Shown here piece by piece: positions 7,773 through 12,321 of a stretch of 12,321 bases of DNA. The stretch comes from Actinomycetota bacterium (GTDB taxonomy: Bacteria > Actinomycetota > Thermoleophilia > Gaiellales > Gaiellaceae). Where the stretch lies: assembly GCA_013813345.1 (NCBI GenBank), contig JACCRW010000309.1, positions 1 through 12,321 on the forward strand, given 5' to 3'. Each line of letters opens with the position of its first letter. The first letter of the stretch is position 1. The notes under the pieces are model-generated. The model had not been told where the DNA came from. It made no database searches and was given only the letters and a program-made list of their open reading frames with translations. The position numbers and the translations under genes were made by a program.

Positions 7773-8638
7773 TCGACGACTACGAGTTCCACTACCCGCA
7801 GGAGCTCTCGCCGGCCAATCTCGACGAGGTGCGCGAGGCGCTCGACGGTCACGGGATCTACGCGCTCGCGAGCGGGCTCCACCTCGATCCGCGGTTCGCG
7901 AAGGGCGGCCTCTCCTCGCCGAACGACGCGATCCGCGCCGAGGCGCTCCGGCTCAGCTTCGAGGCGGCCGACCTGGCCGGCGAGCTCGGCGCGGCGCTGA
8001 TCGTGTGGCCGGGGATCGAGGGCTACAACTATCCGTTCCAGACCCCGTACGCAGAGTCGTGGAGACGCTTCGTCGACGGGATCGGCCAGGTCGCCTCGCG
8101 CGCCGCCGAGCACGGTGTCACCGTCTTCCTCGAGCACAAGAACTCGGAGCCCGCGATGAAGATCCTGATGCGGAATATCGGGATGACGCTGCACGTGATC
8201 CACACCCTGAAGGCCGACGGGATCGACAACGTCAAGGTGAACATGGACTGGCAGCACCTGCTGATGAACGGCGAGAACCTGGCCGAGTACGCGGCGCTGC
8301 TCGCCGCCGAGGGCCTGCTCGGCCATCAGCACGCGAACTCGGGCTGGGGCACTTTCGACGACGACAACATGGTCGGCGCGACCGCGTTCATGGAGACGCT
8401 CGAGCTCGCGGTCGAGCTGCGCCGCGCACGCTACGGCGAGAACGGCGAGCGGCTCGGCTTCGACCTCTATCCCTACACCGAGGACGCCGTCGGTGCGGTG
8501 AAGCGGAGCGTGCTCCAGTGGCGTTTCATCGACGGGATCGCCGCAAAGATCGACGACGCGGCGCTGCGAGCGGCGCAGCAGGAGAAGGACGCCGTGCGCG
8601 CCTACGAGCTCGTCTACGCCGCGCTGGGTGAAAAGTAG
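7637..8638 (+). CDS. Xylose-isomerase-like TIM-barrel sugar isomerase
   Basis: A 333-residue cytoplasmic TIM-barrel protein of the xylose isomerase/AP-endonuclease superfamily, expected to interconvert an aldose and a ketose using divalent metals. Segments line up by eye with XylA: VWPGIEGYNYPFQ (XylA W-GGREG-EYPF), FLEHKNSEPAM with Glu166, Lys168 and Glu171 (XylA EPKPNEPRGD), NMDWQHLLMNG with Asp204 and His207 (XylA NPEVGHEQMAG), GHQHANSGWGTFDDD with His230, His232 and Asp241-243 (XylA FHIDLNGQRGPKYDQD), and FDLYPYTED with Asp276. It is shorter than XylA (about 390) and differs in several motif residues, so it may use another sugar. The downstream xylulokinase supports a pentose (xylose or lyxose); the upstream mannosidase would allow mannose. 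A ribosome-binding site at 7626-7633 supports the ATG. Confidence 0.85.
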   Translation: MRTSLGIWAFGNMATRFNPAGYKPELSGASTAEKVRTAVVGLGDLIDDYEFHYPQELSPANLDEVREALDGHGIYALASGLHLDPRFAKGGLSSPNDAIRAEALRLSFEAADLAGELGAALIVWPGIEGYNYPFQTPYAESWRRFVDGIGQVASRAAEHGVTVFLEHKNSEPAMKILMRNIGMTLHVIHTLKADGIDNVKVNMDWQHLLMNGENLAEYAALLAAEGLLGHQHANSGWGTFDDDNMVGATAFMETLELAVELRRARYGENGERLGFDLYPYTEDAVGAVKRSVLQWRFIDGIAAKIDDAALRAAQQEKDAVRAYELVYAALGEK

Positions 8639-8687
8639 TTGCTGATCCGGCACAGTCTCGTGGCGACTAGCCGGCGAGGATGGTTTC

Positions 8688-9023
8688 GTGGAGGAACTGG
8701 CGAGACTGGCCTACGAGGCTTCGTTGCGCGCGCTGAACCGGCAGGAGGACCTGGTCAGAGAGCTTCGGGTTCGCACGGGGCTCCTCCTCGCTGTGTCGCC
8801 ATCGGCGATCTCGCTCGCGGGCGGCACAGCCATCAGAGCGGCACCCGTTCCCGGGTCGTTCGCTGTTGCGGCCTCTCTCTTCGTGGGAGCGGTCGGCCTG
8901 GTGATCCTAAGTCCCCAGAGGCAGCTGGAGTTCGCGCTCGATGGGCGAACGATCTTGGAGACGTTCAGCGGCGCCTCGTGCACGACCTCGGACGGCTCTG
9001 GGACGCGAACGACGTCGTTCTAG
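8688..9023 (+). CDS. Small membrane protein, probably frameshifted
   Basis: This 111-residue frame starts at GTG 8688, seven bases after GGCGAGGA (8673-8680). An amphipathic helix (1-30, MEELARLAYEASLRALNRQ) is followed by two hydrophobic segments (about 31-49 and 57-74), then EFALDGRTILE. I recall an actinobacterial family of uncharacterised membrane proteins with this plan, continuing with a helix rich in charged residues. Such a continuation, VQRRLVHDLGRLWDANDVVL, is seen in the other plus frame at about 8966-9025, while the present frame turns into Ser/Thr/Gly-rich sequence and stops. A frameshift between about 8940 and 8966 is therefore likely, giving a pseudogene or a sequencing error. 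Family membership is from memory. It lies 49 bases after the isomerase stop and has no evident metabolic link. Function unknown. Confidence 0.45.
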   Translation: MEELARLAYEASLRALNRQEDLVRELRVRTGLLLAVSPSAISLAGGTAIRAAPVPGSFAVAASLFVGAVGLVILSPQRQLEFALDGRTILETFSGASCTTSDGSGTRTTSF

Positions 9024-9026
9024 GCG

Positions 9027-9158
9027 ATGAGCGTCAAGAGCACCTCACACGCGCCGCCACCACCTCCGCCACCGACGCCGGGGATCGGCGTGCCGGAGAC
9101 TCGGAACGAGGCTTTTCCACTCTTGAGCAAGCTCGTTCGCCTGCTTACGCGGACCTAG
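9027..9158 (+). CDS. Tiny proline-rich ORF
   Basis: A 43-residue frame, ATG 9027 to TAG 9156-9158, with seven consecutive prolines near the start (residues 10-16) and a short hydrophobic/basic C-terminus, LLSKLVRLLTRT. It begins three bases after the stop of the preceding frame, which would allow coupled translation, but has no convincing Shine-Dalgarno site. Small proline-rich proteins beside membrane proteins do occur in actinobacteria. It could equally be chance in high-GC DNA or lie over the frameshifted end of the preceding gene. No function can be proposed. Confidence 0.25.
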   Translation: MSVKSTSHAPPPPPPPTPGIGVPETRNEAFPLLSKLVRLLTRT

Positions 9159-9171
9159 CCCCGGGTCGTCA

Positions 9172-10557
9172 ATGAGCGCGCTCGCAGGGCTCGACGTCGG
9201 CACGAGCGGCGTCAAGGCGCTCGCGCTCTCGCCCGCGGGGGACGTCGTGGCCCGTGCCGAGCACGCCTACCCGCTCTCGACGCCGCACCCCGATTGGGCC
9301 GAGCAGGATCCCGAGGACTGGTGGCGCGCGGCTCAGGCGGCCCTCGCCGAGCTCGACGACTTCGGCTCGCTCGGCGTCTCCGGCCAGATGCACGGCCTGG
9401 TCGTGCTCGACGAGAACGGGAGCGTGCTGCGTCCCGCGATCCTCTGGAACGACCAACGGACGACCGCCGAGTGCGCCGAGATCGAGGAGCGGATCGGGCT
9501 CGAGCGGCTGCTCGAGCTGACCGGGAACCGCGCGCTCACCGGCTTTACGGCGCCGAAGCTGCTCTGGCTCCGCACTCACGAGCCGGACGTCTACGCGAGG
9601 ATCCGGCACGTCCTGCTCCCGAAGGACTATGTCCGCTTCCGGCTCACCGGCGAGCACGCGATCGACGTCGCCGACGCTTCCGGGACGCTCCTCTTCGACG
9701 TCGCCGAGCGCCGCTGGAGCGACGAGGTGATCGGCGCGCTCGAGATTCCGCGCGACTGGCTCCCGCCCGTCTACGAGTCGACCGAGATCGGGGGCGCGGG
9801 CGACCAGGCCGCCGGCGCGCTCGGCGTGGGGATCGACCGTCCAGGCCCGCTCTCGATCGTGCTCGGGACGTCGGGCGTCGTCTTCGCCGCGCTCGACACG
9901 TACCGGCCGGAGCCCCAGGCGAGGCTGCACACCTTTTGCCACGCGATTCCCGGCACCTGGCACGCGATGGGTGTGATGCTCTCTGCCGCGGGTGCCCTCC
10001 AGTGGCTGCGCCGCGCGCTCGGCGAGGCGTCCTACGAGGAGCTGCTCCGGGAAGCCGAGGCGTGGCCGCCCGGCACCGAGGGTCTCCTCTTCCAGCCCTA
10101 CCTCCAAGGCGAGCGAACGCCGCATGCCGACGCCGACGCGCGAGGCGCCTTCACCGGCCTCACGCTGCGCCACGACCGCGGCGCGCTCGTGCGCGCGGTG
10201 CTCGAGGGCGTCGCGTACGGACTGCGCGACTCGCTCGAGCTGCTCCGAGACGTCGGAGTCGACGCGCAGGTGGCGCGGATCTCGGGCGGCGGCGCCCGCA
10301 GCGAGCTCTGGCTGAAGATCGTCGCTTCCGTGCTCGGCTTGCCGCTCGAGCGCACGATCGCGGAGGAGGGAGCGGCATTCGGCGCCGCGCTCCTCGGCGG
10401 TGTGAAGGAGGGCGTGTTCGCGGACGCGCGCGAGGCGGTCGAAGCGACCGTTCGTGTCCGCGACCGCGTCGAGCCCGACGCGACCTGGCAGGCCGCCTAC
10501 GACGACGGCTACCTCCGCTACCGGCAGCTCTACCCGACCCTGAGGAGCCTCACATGA
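9172..10557 (+). CDS. xylB: Xylulokinase (FGGY family)
   Basis: A 461-residue cytoplasmic kinase that phosphorylates D-xylulose to xylulose 5-phosphate, feeding the pentose phosphate pathway. Motifs: GLDVGTSGVKALAL (Asp8), HPDWAEQDPEDWW, SGQMHGLVVLD, ILWNDQRT, GFTAPKLLWL, LLPKDYVRFRLTGE, GAGDQAAGALG with the catalytic base at Asp211, LGTSGVVFA, FCHAIPGTWH, LPYL-type FQPYLQGERTPH, and SGGGARSELW in the ATPase domain. These are specific enough for XylB rather than glycerol or gluconate kinase. Compared with E. coli XylB (484 residues, from memory), about 21 residues are absent between STEI (206) and GGAGD, in frame. ATG 9172 gives the expected MSALAGLD start but has no clear Shine-Dalgarno site. 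It overlaps the aldehyde dehydrogenase start as ATGA (10554-10557). Together with the upstream isomerase it forms an isomerase-kinase pair for a pentose. Confidence 0.92.
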   Translation: MSALAGLDVGTSGVKALALSPAGDVVARAEHAYPLSTPHPDWAEQDPEDWWRAAQAALAELDDFGSLGVSGQMHGLVVLDENGSVLRPAILWNDQRTTAECAEIEERIGLERLLELTGNRALTGFTAPKLLWLRTHEPDVYARIRHVLLPKDYVRFRLTGEHAIDVADASGTLLFDVAERRWSDEVIGALEIPRDWLPPVYESTEIGGAGDQAAGALGVGIDRPGPLSIVLGTSGVVFAALDTYRPEPQARLHTFCHAIPGTWHAMGVMLSAAGALQWLRRALGEASYEELLREAEAWPPGTEGLLFQPYLQGERTPHADADARGAFTGLTLRHDRGALVRAVLEGVAYGLRDSLELLRDVGVDAQVARISGGGARSELWLKIVASVLGLPLERTIAEEGAAFGAALLGGVKEGVFADAREAVEATVRVRDRVEPDATWQAAYDDGYLRYRQLYPTLRSLT

Positions 10558-12032
10558 AGCAGTACCGACTCCTGATCGGAGGCGAGCAGGTCGACGCCGC
10601 CTCCGGCGAGACCTTCGACGCCGTCAATCCGACGACGGGCGAGACGTGGGCGACGCACGCGCTCGCCGCCGCCGAGGACGTCGACCGAGCTGTCCGGGCG
10701 GCGAGCCACGCGTTCGAGAGCGAGGCCTGGCGCGGTCTCTCGCCGACCCGCCGCGGTCGGCTGTTGCTGAGACTGGCCGACCTGATCGCCGAGCGCGCCG
10801 AGGAGATCGCGAAGGTCGAGGTCGCCGACAACGGCAAGCTCTACAAGGAGATGCTCGCGCAGCTGCGCGTGATCCCGGACTGGCTCTACTACTTCGGCGG
10901 CCTCGCGGACAAGGTCGAGGGACGCGTCATTCCGCTCGACCGGACGAGTGTCCTCAACTACACGCTCCGCGAGCCGCTCGGGGTGATCGGGATCATCATC
11001 CCCTGGAACTCGCCCGTGCTGCTGACGATGTACTCGCTCGCCCCCGCGCTCGCCGCCGGCAACACCGTCGTCGTGAAGCCGTCGGAGCACGCGAGCGCGA
11101 GCGTGCTCGAGACACTCGGTCTCGCCGCGGAAGCCGGGTTCCCACCGGGCGTGATCAACGTCGTATCGGGGGAAAGCGAGGCCGGCGAGGCGCTCGTCGA
11201 GCATCCGGGCGTCGTCAAGATCTCCTTCACAGGCAGCGAGAAGACCGGCGCCCGCATCGCCTCTCGGGCCGGCGCGCGGCTCGGGCAGGTCACGCTCGAG
11301 CTCGGCGGCAAGAGCCCGAACATCGTCTTCCCGGACGCGGCTCTCGACGCCGCGGAGGCGGGCGTGCTCGCCGGGATCTTCGCCGCCGGGGGCCAGTCGT
11401 GCGTCGCCGGCTCGCGGGCGCTCTTCCACCGCGAGATCTACGACGAGCTGCTCGAGCGCATCCGCCTCCGCGCCGGCGCCGTAGTGCTCGGAAACCCGAT
11501 GGACGAGTCGACCCAGATGGGCCCGATCGCGAACATCCCCCAGCTCGCCCGGGTGGAGGAGATGGTCGATGCCGCGCGCGCTGGCGGCGCCCGCATCGTC
11601 GCCGGCGGTACCCGCGCGGCCGTCGAGGCGTTCCCGCAGGGTCTCTGGTACGACCCGACGATCCTCGACGGGATCGGCAACGAGGCGGAGATCGCCCAGG
11701 ACGAGGTCTTCGGGCCGGTGCTGACGGTGCTCCCGTTCGAGACCGAGGAGGAGGCGATCGCGATCGCGAACGACACGCGCTTCGGCCTCGCCTCGGGCGT
11801 TTGGACGCGCGATCTCAAGCGGGCTCACCGCGTCGCTCGGGCGCTGAAGGCCGGCACGGTCTGGCTCAACACCTATCGCGCGATCACGTTCAACTCGCCG
11901 TTCGGCGGGGTCAAGGAGAGCGGCTTCGGCCGCATCAACGGCGCCGAGGCGATCGAGGGCTATCTCCAGACGAAGAGCGTCTGGTGCGAGCTCTCGGACG
12001 ATGTCTCCGATCCCTTCGTGATGAAGGTGTGA
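10554..12032 (+). CDS. NAD(P)-dependent aldehyde dehydrogenase
   Basis: A 492-residue cytoplasmic enzyme, normal family length, oxidising an aldehyde to the carboxylate through a thiohemiacetal on cysteine. Visible: N-terminal LIGGEQVDAASGETFDAVNP; coenzyme site IIPWNSPVL with Asn152 and VVKPSEHAS; SFTGSEKTG; general base Glu249 in LELGGKSPN; nucleophile Cys283 in AAGGQSCVAGSR; EVFGPVLTVLPF; and C-terminal NSPFGGVKESGFGR. All catalytic residues are present. The substrate cannot be told from sequence; in a sugar operon glycolaldehyde, lactaldehyde or a 2-oxo-semialdehyde are candidates, which is inference. It is translationally coupled to xylB and is the last intact gene of the operon. No hairpin-plus-T-run terminator is seen in 12033-12321; that stretch holds a broken minus-strand gene. 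Confidence 0.93.
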   Translation: MKQYRLLIGGEQVDAASGETFDAVNPTTGETWATHALAAAEDVDRAVRAASHAFESEAWRGLSPTRRGRLLLRLADLIAERAEEIAKVEVADNGKLYKEMLAQLRVIPDWLYYFGGLADKVEGRVIPLDRTSVLNYTLREPLGVIGIIIPWNSPVLLTMYSLAPALAAGNTVVVKPSEHASASVLETLGLAAEAGFPPGVINVVSGESEAGEALVEHPGVVKISFTGSEKTGARIASRAGARLGQVTLELGGKSPNIVFPDAALDAAEAGVLAGIFAAGGQSCVAGSRALFHREIYDELLERIRLRAGAVVLGNPMDESTQMGPIANIPQLARVEEMVDAARAGGARIVAGGTRAAVEAFPQGLWYDPTILDGIGNEAEIAQDEVFGPVLTVLPFETEEEAIAIANDTRFGLASGVWTRDLKRAHRVARALKAGTVWLNTYRAITFNSPFGGVKESGFGRINGAEAIEGYLQTKSVWCELSDDVSDPFVMKV

Positions 12033-12052
12033 GAGCTCGAGGCGGCGAGCGT

Positions 12053-12321
12053 TCAGGTGCGCGATGCGTCTTCCAGACGGACGATCCGCTGGAGCTTGAG
12101 CAGGAGCTGCGCCTAGGCCTATAGGACTTCGATGTCCGAGGGGCTGCCGCGGTGGGCGAGCGAGTCGTTCAGAGCATGGAACGGCTTGGAGTCGAGCACC
12201 TCCGCCGTCGGAATGGGCGAGGAGGTGCAGGACGCCGAGGTCCTTGAAGAACACCGCTTGCGAGTCGCCTTGATTGACGAGGCTCCCGAGGGCGAGACAC
12301 TCCTTCGCCTGCTCCCACGAG
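12053..12321 (-). pseudogene. Decayed 3' end of a PucR-type transcriptional regulator
   Basis: Read on the minus strand from the right edge, one frame gives WEQAKECLALGSLVNQ, then AVFFKDLGVLHLLAH, ending near 12213. The sense continues in the next frame as IPTAEVLDSKPF, then HALNDSLAHRGSPSDIEVL, with a stop at 12121-12119. This resembles the central region of PucR/CdaR regulators (ARxALxLGxxL, FxDLGVxRLL, IPxxxEL) just before their C-terminal helix-turn-helix. The reading frame shifts around 12212-12216, and the DNA-binding domain is missing or reduced to a relic such as LKLQRIVRLED after the stop (to 12053). It converges on the operon. Family assignment is by motif memory; a sequencing error could explain the frameshift but not easily the lost domain. 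Confidence 0.5.

Noticed and set aside
9123..9151. Possible internal promoter before xylB (TTGAGC with TACGCG at 17 bases)
   Set aside because: The -10 match is too weak to support, and the gene spacing suggests co-transcription.
9294..10553. Upstream extension of the aldehyde dehydrogenase
   Set aside because: The extension is an Arg-rich shadow of xylB; the ALDH N-terminus begins at ATG 10554 in a four-base overlap.
12111..12124. Possible terminator around GCCTAGGCCTATAGG
   Set aside because: The symmetry is short, with no stable stem-loop and no following T-run.
10530..12254. Long minus-strand frame of 574 codons opposite the aldehyde dehydrogenase
   Set aside because: It is an antisense shadow of a high-GC gene, rich in Arg/Asp/Leu without motifs; only its upstream end (right side) coincides with the PucR relic.
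1..12321. CRISPR arrays, tRNA or rRNA genes, insertion sequences
   Set aside because: No regularly spaced repeats, no tRNA-like cloverleaf or rRNA sequence, and no transposase motifs or terminal inverted repeats were seen on reading either strand.

Overview
The window is high-GC DNA (estimated near 70% by eye) with one dense block of plus-strand genes. Four-base ATGA stop/start overlaps, strong C/G third-position bias and the protein types suggest a soil or sediment actinobacterium, possibly of the Thermoleophilia. That placement is inference; no rRNA or marker gene is present.

Layout. Bases 1-251 look like a control region: a strong ribosome-binding site and possible start of a divergent minus-strand gene at the extreme left, then a TTGACA box next to the palindrome TTGTCGACAA. 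Then, on the plus strand: a MalK/UgpC-type sugar ABC ATPase (252-1277); a GH38 alpha-mannosidase (TTG start, 1312-4257); a PfkB-family sugar kinase (4254-5090); a tartrate/isopropylmalate-type decarboxylating dehydrogenase (5087-6118); a GH13 alpha-glucosidase (6111-7772, with an abnormal C-terminal run-on); a xylose-isomerase-like TIM-barrel protein (7637-8638); a small membrane protein that looks frameshifted (8688-9023) and a tiny proline-rich ORF (9027-9158); xylulokinase xylB (9172-10557); and an NAD(P)-aldehyde dehydrogenase (10554-12032). The right end holds the broken 3' part of a PucR-type regulator on the minus strand.

How it fits together. This reads as an accessory carbohydrate-catabolism operon. 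Two glycosidases release monosaccharides from alpha-mannosides and alpha-glucosides. An aldose-ketose isomerase plus XylB, and a PfkB kinase, would feed sugars to central metabolism. The decarboxylating dehydrogenase and the aldehyde dehydrogenase suggest an additional oxidative branch for a sugar-derived hydroxyacid or aldehyde. I know no standard pathway that uses exactly this set, so the true substrate is open. The ABC ATPase has no permease or binding protein here.

Oddities. Several genes carry lesions: missing internal segments in the ABC ATPase, the PfkB kinase and XylB; a lost stop in the GH13 gene; a frameshift in the small membrane gene; a decayed PucR gene. This means either decay of an accessory locus or assembly/sequencing errors. 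A 27-base patch of nine consecutive A/T-ending codons inside the mannosidase gene contains a perfect operator-like inverted repeat and is the most striking non-gene signal.
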